A stretch of DNA of 64,000 bases from Cognatishimia sp. MH4019 (GTDB lineage Bacteria > Pseudomonadota > Alphaproteobacteria > Rhodobacterales > Rhodobacteraceae). Below the pieces are notes generated by a model that made no database searches, was not told where the DNA came from, and was given only the letters and a program-made list of their open reading frames with translations. Shown in pieces: positions 17,596 through 26,331 of this stretch (position 1 is the first letter of the stretch; every line of letters starts with the position of its first letter). The stretch covers positions 62,001-126,000 of the forward strand of contig NZ_JAHTBL010000008.1 in assembly GCF_020177595.1 (NCBI RefSeq), read 5' to 3'. A program made the translations under genes and the position numbers.

Positions 17596-18408
17596 TTACC
17601 TCAGAGTGGGGAGCATATAGTCAGGCAGCCCGATCCCGTCGAAAAGATCGGCCCTAGGTTCAACATCCGCATACAGACCGCCTTGAATGAACAGGCTGTC
17701 CCATCCGGCGGCCTTGGCCCCGGCGATGTCATGCTCTGGACTGTCACCCACCATCAAAACGCGACGCGCGCCCAGCTGCGCACCAAGCGCGTCGAAAATC
17801 GGGCGATGGGGCTTGCCGTAGAACAACACCTCGCCGCCTTCATCTGCGTATTCATGGGCCAGTGCGCCAGGAGATTCCACCAGCACGCCATCTGCGCGGG
17901 GCGAGTGCCGATCCGGGTTTGAACAGATCAAGCGTTTTCCCTGAGCCCGCGCCTCGCGCAGCACCGCCCGTTCAGTCGCATGGTCACCGCCGTCCGGCAG
18001 CCCCATCAGCAAGACTGCGTCCGCATCGGACAGGGTCGCCACTTGAGCCACGCCCATGTCCGCCACGCTGCGCGCGGCGTCCTCTGGCGTAGCTGAAATC
18101 ACGTAAAGCGCCCGGATATGCGCCAAGAGCCCTGCACGCATGTCGATCTTCAGCGCCTCGCCTGAGGTCATCACCGGGCCGAATGCCGAGGCCGGAAACC
18201 CGATCCCCGTGATCCGATCCCGGTTGATCGCCGCCGATTTGCCGGAGTTCGACAGAACCCCCAACATCACTCCTGCATGAGCCAGCGCCTCAACAGCTCC
18301 GACCGCATGAGGGTAGGGCGCGCTGCCATTATGCAGCACGCCCCATTGATCAAACACGATCGCATCATAGCGGTCCGCGACCGTCAGGATGCTGTCGAGC
18401 GTTTGCAT
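17596..18408 (-). CDS. HAD-superfamily class IIA phosphatase
   Basis: 270 residues, HAD hydrolase class IIA (NagD/phosphoglycolate phosphatase-like). Motif I is FDQWGVLHNG (nucleophile Asp; the second Asp position is replaced by Trp as in the TIGR01459-type subgroup). Motif II is the Ser in VLSNSGKS, and motif III/IV is MVGDSPEHDI. A C2-type cap lies between. It likely dephosphorylates a sugar phosphate, for example a dead-end or glycolate-type phosphate formed by the aldolase step. The ATG follows the lactonase stop directly (TAAATG). Substrate unknown. Confidence 0.87.
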   Translation of the reverse strand: MQTLDSILTVADRYDAIVFDQWGVLHNGSAPYPHAVGAVEALAHAGVMLGVLSNSGKSAAINRDRITGIGFPASAFGPVMTSGEALKIDMRAGLLAHIRALYVISATPEDAARSVADMGVAQVATLSDADAVLLMGLPDGGDHATERAVLREARAQGKRLICSNPDRHSPRADGVLVESPGALAHEYADEGGEVLFYGKPHRPIFDALGAQLGARRVLMVGDSPEHDIAGAKAAGWDSLFIQGGLYADVEPRADLFDGIGLPDYMLPTLR

Positions 18409-19338
18409 TTACTTGGGGTCCGGTGTCGGCGGCACGAGGCTTTCGATATAAGCGTCCACCTCGTCAGGCTTCATAGCAGGGGCCGATTTTTCGGCCGTAC
18501 CCGGAGGCATGTCACCGAAATAGAATGGGTAGCCAGGGATGAACTGCCGTCGTTTGCGCAACTCCATTCCGGGGAAAGGATAGACCTCGTGATCGCCGCA
18601 GGCTTTGTCGTGGCAGGCCAGAATGTAGTCTGCCCGCTTGTCGATCTCCTCGACCGATTTCCACCCATCGACGGAGTTCACGAACCGCGCAGGCACCCAA
18701 TAGCGCCACATCTCAGAAGGGTTCGGCTCAAGGTTGCGTGCTTGGAAAATCGCATCGCCGCAGACCACGATATCGCCAGCCGATGTGGCAACGGTCACGG
18801 CCATATGCCCAACCGAGTGTCCGGGTGTGTGGAACATGGTGATGCCGGGCAGCACCTCCGTCTCGTCCTTGATGCCTTCAAACACGCACCCCGCGTAGGC
18901 TGGCTCAATCCCAAGGATGCCGCACTCATAGGTGCGGTAGTAAAGCGGCAGTGGGTTATACGCCATCTCGATCTCGGCAGAGGGGGCGATATAGCGCGCG
19001 TTCGGGAATTCTTTCATGTTCTGCACGTGGTCCCAGTGCAGGTGGGTAAAGACAATCGCGTCAATCTCGGACGGGTCGACGCCCAGCTTTTCCTTGAGGT
19101 GCAGATGCACCTCGGTGCTGCCGCGCTTGTCGCATTTGTGGTGGTATTTCGTGGCGCGCTCTTCGTCGCAAAGACCGGTGTCGATCAGAATTTTATGCTC
19201 GCCGGTGTCGACGTAATAGCAATAACAAGGGTTCCAGATTTTCTGACCCGCTGGACCCTTCCAGAAAATGTAGGTCCCAAGGTCGGCTTCGAGCCAGCCG
19301 GTGTTGATCGGATAGATTTTGGTTTCAGCGACACCCAT
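18409..19338 (-). CDS. Metallo-beta-lactamase-fold lactonase (AHL-lactonase-like)
   Basis: 309 residues with the dinuclear zinc motif H99-x-H101-x-D103-H104 (THLHWDH), a downstream His174 in PGHSVGHM and a metal Asp in VCGDAIF. It is closest in layout to AiiA/AttM-type lactonases. There is no signal peptide. The ATG at 19338 has GGAGG 6 nt upstream. It is the first gene of the operon that continues with HAD phosphatase, aldolase and kinase, and a GntR-type palindrome (19366-19379) lies just upstream. That context favours a sugar-acid lactone or gamma-lactone as substrate rather than a quorum-sensing signal. This is an inference. Confidence 0.85.
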   Translation of the reverse strand: MGVAETKIYPINTGWLEADLGTYIFWKGPAGQKIWNPCYCYYVDTGEHKILIDTGLCDEERATKYHHKCDKRGSTEVHLHLKEKLGVDPSEIDAIVFTHLHWDHVQNMKEFPNARYIAPSAEIEMAYNPLPLYYRTYECGILGIEPAYAGCVFEGIKDETEVLPGITMFHTPGHSVGHMAVTVATSAGDIVVCGDAIFQARNLEPNPSEMWRYWVPARFVNSVDGWKSVEEIDKRADYILACHDKACGDHEVYPFPGMELRKRRQFIPGYPFYFGDMPPGTAEKSAPAMKPDEVDAYIESLVPPTPDPK

Positions 19339-19365
19339 TGTGGTCCTCCAGATACGAGTCGAACC

Positions 19366-19379
19366 TTTTGTATACAAAA
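19366..19379. promoter_or_regulatory. GntR/FCD operator upstream of the lactonase operon
   Basis: Perfect 14-bp palindrome TTTTGTATACAAAA, 28 bp upstream of the lactonase start. The same 12-bp core occurs at 20171-20182, on the other side of the GntR gene. FadR/FCD regulators typically bind TNGTNNNACNA-like sites, which this matches. Confidence 0.8.
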
Positions 19380-19423
19380 ATATGGAAGTGTCTACATACG
19401 CAGCAAAACTTTCCGTCAGTTTC

Positions 19424-20077
19424 TCAGTTCGCGGCGAGAACGCGCATGAAACTCTCGGTCATATGTTTGCGCATGCCATCCACTGCCGTTTGTGAATCCT
19501 CCGAGAAGATTTTGTTCAGCAGATCGACATGGTTCTCGACTGAGGCTAACAAATCTTCCTGTGTCGCCAGTTTCTTGGCGCGGAACGGTCCGGTCTTGCG
19601 GCGAAAGTCCGACGCCAGATCGCAGATATAGGGATTGTCCGTCGCGCGGTAGATCGCCAGATGCAGTTTTTCATTGGCCTTGATATAGGCCAGCCTGTCA
19701 TTGTGCTTGGCGGCCTCCACGCACTCGGCCTGCGCTGCTTCAATCTCCGCACGGCCCAATAAAGTCAGGCGTTGATTGGCTAAGCGTGCGCAAATGCTCT
19801 CTATTTCCTGCATGGCTTCAAACATCTGCGCCAGTTCTTCACGGGTATATTGCGCGACGCGCACGCCCCGCTTTTCGCCCGCCACCAACACGCCTTGCGC
19901 TGTCAGACGGCTTAGCGCTTCGCGGACCGGCGTGCGTGACACGCCAAAGCGTTCGGCAAGCTTGGTCTCGTCCAACCGCTCGCCCGGCTGCAACAATCCA
20001 CCTGAAATATCGTCCAGCAAAGCCGCTTCGATTCTCTGACCGGTCGATTCGCGCGGAAGGGGGCTGGTTTGCACCAT
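19424..20077 (-). CDS. GntR-family regulator, FCD (FadR) subfamily
   Basis: 217 residues with an N-terminal winged HTH (about 12-75; FGVSRTPVREAL is the typical recognition helix) and an all-helical FCD effector domain. Metal-binding histidines of FCD proteins are visible in LHLAIY, ENHVDL and MRKHMTES. Such proteins usually sense sugar acids or other carboxylates. The start has GGAGACCTCC upstream. Identical palindromes lie on both sides of the gene, so the protein probably controls its own gene, the lactonase operon and the transporter operon together, by repression relieved by substrate. Confidence 0.92.
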   Translation of the reverse strand: MVQTSPLPRESTGQRIEAALLDDISGGLLQPGERLDETKLAERFGVSRTPVREALSRLTAQGVLVAGEKRGVRVAQYTREELAQMFEAMQEIESICARLANQRLTLLGRAEIEAAQAECVEAAKHNDRLAYIKANEKLHLAIYRATDNPYICDLASDFRRKTGPFRAKKLATQEDLLASVENHVDLLNKIFSEDSQTAVDGMRKHMTESFMRVLAAN

Positions 20078-20170
20078 GGAGGTCTCCTGTCAGGCTTGTG
20101 CCCTTTGTCTGTAGCATGCTCTCTGCGGAAAAACCATCCAATCTGGTTATTTTGGATATTTAAGATTGCT

Positions 20171-20182
20171 TTTGTATACAAA
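20171..20182. promoter_or_regulatory. GntR/FCD operator between regulator and transporter operon
   Basis: Perfect 12-bp palindrome TTTGTATACAAA in the divergent gap between the GntR gene (start 20077) and the ABC ATPase gene (start 20222). It is identical to the core at 19366-19379. Confidence 0.8.
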
Positions 20183-20221
20183 CTATTATTTTTTCAGCAT
20201 CGAGTGTGGGAGACGCCTTGA

Positions 20222-21295
20222 ATGCCCGAGATACGACTACAGCATCTGCGCAAGGACTACGGTGCCCTGACCGTCATTGAGGATTTGAACCTCGAGATGG
20301 CCGATGGCGAGTTCACGGTGCTGGTTGGCCCATCAGGCTGCGGCAAATCCACGACGCTGCGGATGATCGCGGGTCTGGAAAGCGTCACTGGCGGTCAGAT
20401 CATGATCGGGGATCGTGACGTCTCGCAGCTTGAGCCGAAAGAGCGTGATCTGGCGATGGTCTTTCAGGACTACGCTTTATATCCGCATATGAACGTCGCC
20501 AAGAACATGTCCTTTGCCTTGCGTCTGGCGCGGATGAACAAGTCTGATATTGAAGCGCGCGTGAAGGAAGTGGCCGAGACGCTGGATCTCACCGCCTATC
20601 TTGACCGCAAACCGGCCGAGCTGTCGGGCGGCCAGCGTCAGCGCGTCGCCATGGGCCGCGCCCTCGTGCGCGACGCGGGCACTTTCCTGTTTGATGAACC
20701 GCTGTCAAACCTCGATGCCAAACTACGCGGTCAGATGCGCGCCGAATTGGCGCTGATGTCCCAGCGTATAAAGAAAAACATGATCTACGTGACCCATGAT
20801 CAGGTCGAGGCGATGACGCTGGGCGACAAGATCGTCGTGATGAAGTTTGGCGAGATAATGCAGGCCGGCACCCCGGAAGAGCTGTATCGCAACCCTGCGA
20901 ACAAGTTTGTAGCTGGCTTCATCGGCTCGCCCACAATGAACTTTCTGGACGCCGAACTGTCCGAAGAAGATGGCGTGCTTCACGCCCGCGGCACCGGGTT
21001 TGCAATCCCGCTGGCCGAGGATCGCAAGGCGCGGCTGCAGGCCCACAAGGACCGCAAAATCACGCTAGGCATTCGTCCGTCCAGCTTTGCTGAAGGCAGC
21101 GGCGGCATCTCGATGCCAGTGATCCTGTCTGAATATATCGGCGCGCAATCTGTACTGATTTCCGAGCTGGGCGGCCAGCAGGTCGCGATTGAGGTCAACA
21201 CGGTGGCCCCGATCCGCGCAGGCGAAAGCCGCGAATTCACGGTGCAGGGGGATGAGGTTCATCTCTTTGACCCGCAGTCAGAGGCGGCACTCTAG
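20222..21295 (+). CDS. ABC sugar transporter ATPase (UgpC/MalK type)
   Basis: 357-residue ATPase with Walker [10 protein letters not shown] (about 37-45), signature LSGGQRQR, Walker [12 protein letters not shown], switch THDQVEAM and a C-terminal TOBE domain. It is the first gene of the plus-strand operon, 40 bp after the GntR palindrome. It energises the two permeases at 22760-24543. The substrate is likely a sugar, polyol or sugar acid handled by the lactonase, kinase and aldolase genes next door. Confidence 0.94.
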   Translation: MPEIRLQHLRKDYGALTVIEDLNLEMADGEFTVLVGPSGCGKSTTLRMIAGLESVTGGQIMIGDRDVSQLEPKERDLAMVFQDYALYPHMNVAKNMSFALRLARMNKSDIEARVKEVAETLDLTAYLDRKPAELSGGQRQRVAMGRALVRDAGTFLFDEPLSNLDAKLRGQMRAELALMSQRIKKNMIYVTHDQVEAMTLGDKIVVMKFGEIMQAGTPEELYRNPANKFVAGFIGSPTMNFLDAELSEEDGVLHARGTGFAIPLAEDRKARLQAHKDRKITLGIRPSSFAEGSGGISMPVILSEYIGAQSVLISELGGQQVAIEVNTVAPIRAGESREFTVQGDEVHLFDPQSEAAL

Positions 21296-21309
21296 CCGCT
21301 CATAAAAAG

Positions 21310-21324
21310 GGGCCGCAGAGGCCC
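21310..21324 (+). promoter_or_regulatory. RNA hairpin between ATPase and binding-protein genes
   Basis: GGGCC, 5-nt loop, GGCCC in the 50-bp gap before the binding-protein gene, with no T-run. With the hairpin at 22707-22730 it brackets the binding-protein message and could protect a processed transcript. Confidence 0.45.
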
Positions 21325-21345
21325 ATAACCATCTGGGAGGATGAT

Positions 21346-22695
21346 ATGAAATCACTCAAACGCAATGTCTGGTCAGCCGCGATGGCGGTGTCGATGACAT
21401 TCACTGCCAGCTACGCGCTTGCCGAAGGTCACACCGCCGATGTCTATGCGCCTTATGAAGGCACAACGCTGGTCGTGAACTTCCCCGCGCATCCGCATTA
21501 CAACGCTGTGCTCGACGTGTTGCCACAGTTCACCGAAGAAACCGGTATCGAGGTTGAAGTTGACCAACTGCAATACCTCAAGATGCGCGAGCGCCAGACG
21601 CTTGAGTTGACCAAGGACGAGGGCGATTACGACCTCATTTCCTATGTGGTTTTCTCGAAAGCTGACTACGTCTTTGCCGATCAGCTTGAGAATCTCGCGA
21701 AATACTTCATGAACCCCAAACTGGCGAACCCCAACTATGACGCGGGCGACCTGATTGACGGCTATGTCCAGAACATCGGTGTTGCGGGCGGCGAAAAGGG
21801 CTATCTGCCCGGTCCGACCGGCTCGCTCTTTGGTATTCCGTTCGGCGCTGAAACGTCGGTTCTGGCCTACCGCAAGGACATTTTTGAGAAGCACGGTATC
21901 GAGGTCCCGCAGACCTATGACCAACTGCTCGAAGTCGCGTGTCAGATCCCCGAAGTAGAGCCCGGAATGGGCGGCATGGCCTCTCGTGCGGCCTCCGGCC
22001 ACCAGGCGAGCCACGCGTTCCTTCTGCACCTCGCGCCCCTTGGTGGTCGCGTCTTTGACGAGCAGTGGAACCCGATCATCAACAATGAAGCGGGTGTCGC
22101 AGCGGCCAACGCGCTGAAAACCATCGTCGATTGCGGCCCCGAAGGCTCGCAGACCTTTGGTCCGGCAGAAGCGGCTGCGTCCTTCAAGCAAGGCTCCTCC
22201 GCCATGTTCATGGACAGCATCGCCTTTGCCGCCGGGTTCGAGGATCCGTCGCAAAGCACCGTCGCGGGTAAGGTCGGCTACGCCTTGCACCCCGAAGGTG
22301 TGCGTCGCGGCAGCCAGACCGGTGGCTTCGGCATCGGCATTCCGTCCAACGCACAGAACAAGGAAGCGGCCTTCCTTCTGATGCAGTGGCTCACCTCGAA
22401 AGAGGGTGATCTGGCCGTGGCCATGGCAGGCGGTAACCCGTCGCGCTTCTCCACCTATGAGAATGCCGAGCTGAACGCGAAGTATCCTTACTCCGCAACC
22501 TTCGGTGAAGCGCTGCAATTTGCCGACCCCGATTGGCGTCCGATCATCCCCACATGGGGCAAGATCAACGCGGATATCGGCACCACCATGAGTCAGGTTC
22601 TGACCGAAGGTCTGGACCCGCAGGAAGCGCTGGACGGTGTGGCCGAACGGGCGCGCGCTGTTATGGAAGAGGCCGGGTATTACACTTGGCAGTAA
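21346..22695 (+). CDS. ABC transporter substrate-binding protein
   Basis: 449-residue extracellular solute-binding protein family 1. A signal peptide covers about residues 1-26 (ending SYALA), giving a mature start EGHT. The ATG is preceded by GGGAGG. The protein is periplasmic and delivers the substrate to the permeases at 22760 and 23671. Aromatic and acidic segments (SGHQASHAFLLH, WRPIIPTWGKI) fit a carbohydrate-like ligand, but the ligand is not identifiable. Hairpins precede and follow the gene, consistent with much higher expression than the membrane subunits. Confidence 0.93.
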   Translation: MKSLKRNVWSAAMAVSMTFTASYALAEGHTADVYAPYEGTTLVVNFPAHPHYNAVLDVLPQFTEETGIEVEVDQLQYLKMRERQTLELTKDEGDYDLISYVVFSKADYVFADQLENLAKYFMNPKLANPNYDAGDLIDGYVQNIGVAGGEKGYLPGPTGSLFGIPFGAETSVLAYRKDIFEKHGIEVPQTYDQLLEVACQIPEVEPGMGGMASRAASGHQASHAFLLHLAPLGGRVFDEQWNPIINNEAGVAAANALKTIVDCGPEGSQTFGPAEAAASFKQGSSAMFMDSIAFAAGFEDPSQSTVAGKVGYALHPEGVRRGSQTGGFGIGIPSNAQNKEAAFLLMQWLTSKEGDLAVAMAGGNPSRFSTYENAELNAKYPYSATFGEALQFADPDWRPIIPTWGKINADIGTTMSQVLTEGLDPQEALDGVAERARAVMEEAGYYTWQ

Positions 22696-22706
22696 GCACT
22701 CCTTCC

Positions 22707-22730
22707 GGGCTGGCGCTACGGCGCCGGCCC
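22707..22730 (+). promoter_or_regulatory. RNA hairpin with UACG tetraloop after binding-protein gene
   Basis: A 10-bp stem with one G-T pair (GGGCTGGCGC / GCGCCGGCCC) closed by C-TACG-G, a stable UNCG-class tetraloop. It starts 12 bp after the binding-protein stop. No T-run follows, so stabilisation or partial termination is likelier than full termination. Confidence 0.65.
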
Positions 22731-22759
22731 ATCCTGACCGTCTCTAAGGCTCTGATCTG

Positions 22760-23674
22760 ATGTCCACTGCGCGTGCGAACCGGCTGACCCCCTATCTTTT
22801 TCTGGCACCCGCCGGGATCGTGTTGCTGGTGGCGCTGTTCTACCCGATCTGCTACATGATCTACGCCAGTTTTCTGGACTGGAACCCGAGCCAGCGCATC
22901 GGTGAAGCGGATTTCGTCGGCCTGCGCAATTACATCAAACTTTTCAGCGATGACGCCTTCCGCGAAAGCATGTGGGTCACGCTCAGATTTGCAGCCATCG
23001 TGGTGACGCTTGAGATGGTCATTGGCGTTGGCCTTGCGCTGCTTCTGGATCGCAACATTCGCGGCATGTCCGTGCTGCGCACTCTCTTCATTCTACCGAT
23101 GATGATTGCACCCATCGTGGTCGGTCTCATGTGGCGCTACATGTATCACCCAACCGTGGGCATCTTTAATCAGACGCTTGAATCCTGGGGGTTTGAACCA
23201 ATCCCATGGCTGTCCGACGGCAGTTGGGCCTTCACTTCTGTGATCATCGCTGATGTCTGGCAATGGACACCGTTTATCTTCATCCTGTCGCTGGCCGCCC
23301 TGCAATCGCTGCCATCCTCGGCCATCGAGGCCAGCAAGATCGACGGGGCGACCGGTTGGCAGCAGATCATCTATATCAAGCTGCCCCTCATGTTGCCCGT
23401 CCTGATCGTGACCCTGCTCCTGCGTCTGATCGACAGTTTCAAAGTGCTCGAAGTGATCCTTGTGATGACCAATGGCGGGCCGGGTCTTTCGACGGAAATC
23501 CTGTCGATTCGCATCAACCGAACGGCGTCTGAGTTCCGTGAACTGGGCGAGGCGGCAGCCATGTCGAACCTGCTTCTGATCGTCTTGCTGATCCTGACCT
23601 TCGTGATGTTCATCTATAACAAAGCGCAGGAGATCCGCGCAGAGCGCATGCGAGCGGCCGAGGAAGAAGCATGA
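22760..23674 (+). CDS. ABC transporter permease (MalF type)
   Basis: 304-residue inner-membrane protein with about six transmembrane segments (first at about 10-32, LTPYLFLAPAGIVLLVALF). The EAA loop is EASKIDGATGWQQI. It overlaps the next permease gene by 4 bp (ATGA at 23671). It forms the import channel with the second permease. Confidence 0.93.
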   Translation: MSTARANRLTPYLFLAPAGIVLLVALFYPICYMIYASFLDWNPSQRIGEADFVGLRNYIKLFSDDAFRESMWVTLRFAAIVVTLEMVIGVGLALLLDRNIRGMSVLRTLFILPMMIAPIVVGLMWRYMYHPTVGIFNQTLESWGFEPIPWLSDGSWAFTSVIIADVWQWTPFIFILSLAALQSLPSSAIEASKIDGATGWQQIIYIKLPLMLPVLIVTLLLRLIDSFKVLEVILVMTNGGPGLSTEILSIRINRTASEFRELGEAAAMSNLLLIVLLILTFVMFIYNKAQEIRAERMRAAEEEA

Positions 23675-24543
23675 GCCAGAAAACCTACGACCGTCAGAAC
23701 CCCGCCTTCTACGCGCTGCTTGTCGCGCTGGTCTTGATGGCCATTGGGCCGATCTACCTGATGCTGGCGACCTCGCTGAAGCTGAATGTCGACATCATGT
23801 CGGAAAACAGCAGCTGGCTGTTCATGCCGACCTTGCGCAATTACGAGACCGCGCTCTGCGATTTCCTTTGGTATGAGCCAGAACACCTGCGCCGCTGCGA
23901 CCCGACCTTTGGCCGCGCGTTAACCAACTCGTTGATCATTGGCCTGATCTCCACCGCGATTACGCTCATCATCGGAACCATGGCCGCTTACGCGCTTGTG
24001 CGCTTTCGCTTCATGGGGCGCGATGTGGTCTCCATCTGGACGTTGATGATGCGCATGGTGCCGCCTGCCGTTCTTCTGGTGCCGGTCTTTGGTATATGGA
24101 CCTTCCAATTCGGGATCGACGGCTCGCGCGGCGGGATCATTCTTGTTTACGTGGCGCTCAACCTGCCATTCGTGATCTGGATCTTACAGAGTTTTATTGT
24201 TCAAGTGCCGATCCAGCTGGAAGAGGCCGCGCGCATGGATGGCGCCGGTCCCTTCCAGGTTTTCTTTCTTGTGGTGCTCCCGCTCATCAAGCCGGGTATT
24301 GCAGCCGCCTCGATCTTCACGTTCCGGGTCGCGTGGAACGAATTTCTGCTGGCCAATGCGCTTTCGGATCGCAATAGCCGCACCGTGCCGGTCACCATCG
24401 TGAACAGGCTGACCGAGTTTGACATCGACTGGGGCGTGATCATGGCCACAGGGATGCTTTTGGCTATCCCGCCCATCATCTTTACCTTTGTTGCCAGCCG
24501 TCAGATTATCACCGGCATGACCGCAGGAGCCGTGAAAGGCTGA
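23671..24543 (+). CDS. ABC transporter permease (MalG type)
   Basis: 290-residue inner-membrane permease with an EAA loop EEAARMDGAGPFQVF and the common C-terminal MTAGAVKG ending. A short extra periplasmic segment with two cysteines (CDFLWYEPEHLRRC, about residues 67-80) lies between TM1 and TM2; a disulfide is possible. It is coupled to the following UPF0261 gene (TGATG at 24541-24545), which ties the enzyme to the transporter. Confidence 0.93.
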   Translation: MSQKTYDRQNPAFYALLVALVLMAIGPIYLMLATSLKLNVDIMSENSSWLFMPTLRNYETALCDFLWYEPEHLRRCDPTFGRALTNSLIIGLISTAITLIIGTMAAYALVRFRFMGRDVVSIWTLMMRMVPPAVLLVPVFGIWTFQFGIDGSRGGIILVYVALNLPFVIWILQSFIVQVPIQLEEAARMDGAGPFQVFFLVVLPLIKPGIAAASIFTFRVAWNEFLLANALSDRNSRTVPVTIVNRLTEFDIDWGVIMATGMLLAIPPIIFTFVASRQIITGMTAGAVKG

Positions 24544-25679
24544 TGTCTGTCCTTCTGCTGGCCACCTACGACACAAAGGCCGAGGAAGCCAATTACCTGA
24601 TCGCCGCGTTGCTGGCCCTCGGGGTCGAGGTAGAGCGCTGCGATATCTCGCTTCATGCACGCGGTGTGCAATGGTCGCCCGAGGCCAAGCTGGCGGGCAT
24701 GGAAGCTGCCACCAATCGCGCTATCGCCGAGATTTCCGAGCATACGGGCAACGGGCGGCGCATGGTGGTCGCCATTGGTGGTGGCACGGGCGGGCAGATC
24801 GCGCTCAAGGTGCTGCAGTCTTTGCCCCTTGCGATACCCAAGGTGCTGGTCACGACCTTGCCGTTTGATCCGCGCTACATCATCGCCGACAGCTCGATTG
24901 TGCTGGTGCCGACCATTGCCGATCTGTGCGGTCTGAACGCCACGACGCGCGCCGCCCTTGATCAGGCCGCAGCCATCACCGGAGGGCTTTATCACAGCAC
25001 GCTGCCCACGGGCGACGCGTCGCTGAACCCCTCCATCGGCGTCACCTCACTGGGCGTCACCAGTGCTGGCACCGATACAGTCTGCGATCTGCTCCGTGCC
25101 GCTGGGGAAGAAGTCACCGTCTTTCATGCCAACGGCTTTGGCGGTGCCGCCTTCACGCGCTGGGCGCAAAACGGTGCGTTCAAATCGGTGATCGACTACA
25201 CGCCGCACGAGCTGACCCGCTGCTATGTCGCAGGCGTCAATGCCGATATGCCGGCCCGCTTCACCGGTATGGGCCATCTGCCCCGCGTGGTTCTGCCCGG
25301 CGGCGTTAATTTCATCGGGCTGGGAGAGGCGGCGCTGATGCCCGACCTCTACAGCGCGCGTCCGCACTATTCTCATTCACCGCTTTTCACCCATGTGCAA
25401 TGCACCGAAGACGAGGTCGTGACTTGCGCCGATATCCTCGGTCGTGCGCTTGTGAAGGCTGAAGCCCCCGTGCGCGTTCTTATCCCGATGGGCGGCTTCT
25501 CGTCCGAGGATCGCCCCGGTGGTGCCATCGAAGCCCCAGCCCTGCGCGCAGCCTTTGCCGACACGCTGGAAACCCACATTCCGCTGACCCGCTTGCCGGG
25601 TCACATCAACGACAGTGCCGTGGCCAAGGCCGCCGTAGCCGCGCTGCAAGACATCACAAAGGATGCCCCCGATGCTTGA
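24543..25679 (+). CDS. UPF0261 / Tm-1-like ATP-binding domain protein
   Basis: 378 residues, related to the N-terminal part of the plant Tm-1 resistance protein and to bacterial UPF0261 proteins. The N terminus (MSVLLLATYDTKAEEANYL) and the IGGGTGGQIALK segment (about 79-90) match the nucleotide-binding fold described for Tm-1. The reaction is unknown. It is translationally coupled to the upstream permease (TGATG) and overlaps the class II aldolase gene by 8 bp. In bacteria this family is often found with sugar ABC transporters and aldolase or TIM-barrel genes, suggesting a catabolic step on a sugar derivative. The function here is unassigned. Confidence 0.85.
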   Translation: MSVLLLATYDTKAEEANYLIAALLALGVEVERCDISLHARGVQWSPEAKLAGMEAATNRAIAEISEHTGNGRRMVVAIGGGTGGQIALKVLQSLPLAIPKVLVTTLPFDPRYIIADSSIVLVPTIADLCGLNATTRAALDQAAAITGGLYHSTLPTGDASLNPSIGVTSLGVTSAGTDTVCDLLRAAGEEVTVFHANGFGGAAFTRWAQNGAFKSVIDYTPHELTRCYVAGVNADMPARFTGMGHLPRVVLPGGVNFIGLGEAALMPDLYSARPHYSHSPLFTHVQCTEDEVVTCADILGRALVKAEAPVRVLIPMGGFSSEDRPGGAIEAPALRAAFADTLETHIPLTRLPGHINDSAVAKAAVAALQDITKDAPDA

Positions 25680-26331
25680 CCCTTCCGATATCGAAGCCAA
25701 GAAAGATGCCCTGATCTGGTCCGCGCAGCGCTGTTTCGAGCGTGGCTTGCAGACCAACGCAGGCGGCAACCTGTCGGTGCGCCTGTCCAGTGGCGACGCC
25801 ATTGTTATCAAGCCTTCCGGCGTCGGCTTTGCCGAATGCACCCGCGACAACCTGCAGATTGTGCATCTGGACGGGACGATTGAGCCGACACCGTTCAAGC
25901 CCTCCAAAGATATGGATTTCCACCTCGATCTTTACCGCATCCGGCCCGATATCAACGCCATCGTGCATTGCCACAGCCCTTGGGCCACCGGCTTTGCCAG
26001 CGCCGGGATCGAGATCCCGTGCCTCACTGTGCAGACCATCGAAAAGATTGGGCGAATGCCGTTGATCCCGCTGTCGTCCAATGGGGGTCCCCAGACCGAG
26101 GTCGAGATTACGCCGGTCTTCCGCGATCCCTCCGTGCGCGCTGCCGTGCTGGCCAATCATGGCACCATCGGGGTCGGCAAGACACTGACCGCCGCGCAAT
26201 ATCTGGCCGAGATCATCGAAGAGACAGCTCATATCGCTTACGTTCGCGATACGCTCATGGCTGCCCACGGCAAGACCGCTGCGGACTTGCCGAAATACGG
26301 CATAGCAATGGATGCCCGCGCCGCGGGCTAG
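25672..26331 (+). CDS. Class II aldolase/epimerase (fuculose-phosphate aldolase-like)
   Basis: 219 residues. Zinc-site histidines are visible as His99 and His101 (VHCHSPWA) and a C-terminal His in ANHGTIGVG. The position of the usual catalytic Glu is in the KPSKDMDFH segment, where Asp appears to replace Glu. An alternative ATG at 25663 has its AAGG directly adjacent, so ATG 25672 with that AAGG about 9 nt upstream is preferred. It is the last gene of the plus-strand operon and ends 4 bp inside the convergent oxyR gene. It may act as aldolase, epimerase or decarboxylase on a phosphorylated intermediate. This is the second class II aldolase in the GntR-controlled locus. Confidence 0.85.
   Translation: MLDPSDIEAKKDALIWSAQRCFERGLQTNAGGNLSVRLSSGDAIVIKPSGVGFAECTRDNLQIVHLDGTIEPTPFKPSKDMDFHLDLYRIRPDINAIVHCHSPWATGFASAGIEIPCLTVQTIEKIGRMPLIPLSSNGGPQTEVEITPVFRDPSVRAAVLANHGTIGVGKTLTAAQYLAEIIEETAHIAYVRDTLMAAHGKTAADLPKYGIAMDARAAG

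Noticed and set aside
18409-19338. Reading the metallo-beta-lactamase protein as a quorum-quenching enzyme
   Set aside because: Its operon and GntR control point to sugar-lactone metabolism; the zinc motif alone does not set the substrate.
21373-22518. Long minus-strand frame (381 codons) opposite the binding-protein gene
   Set aside because: Antisense to a clear solute-binding protein; no start signal or motif.
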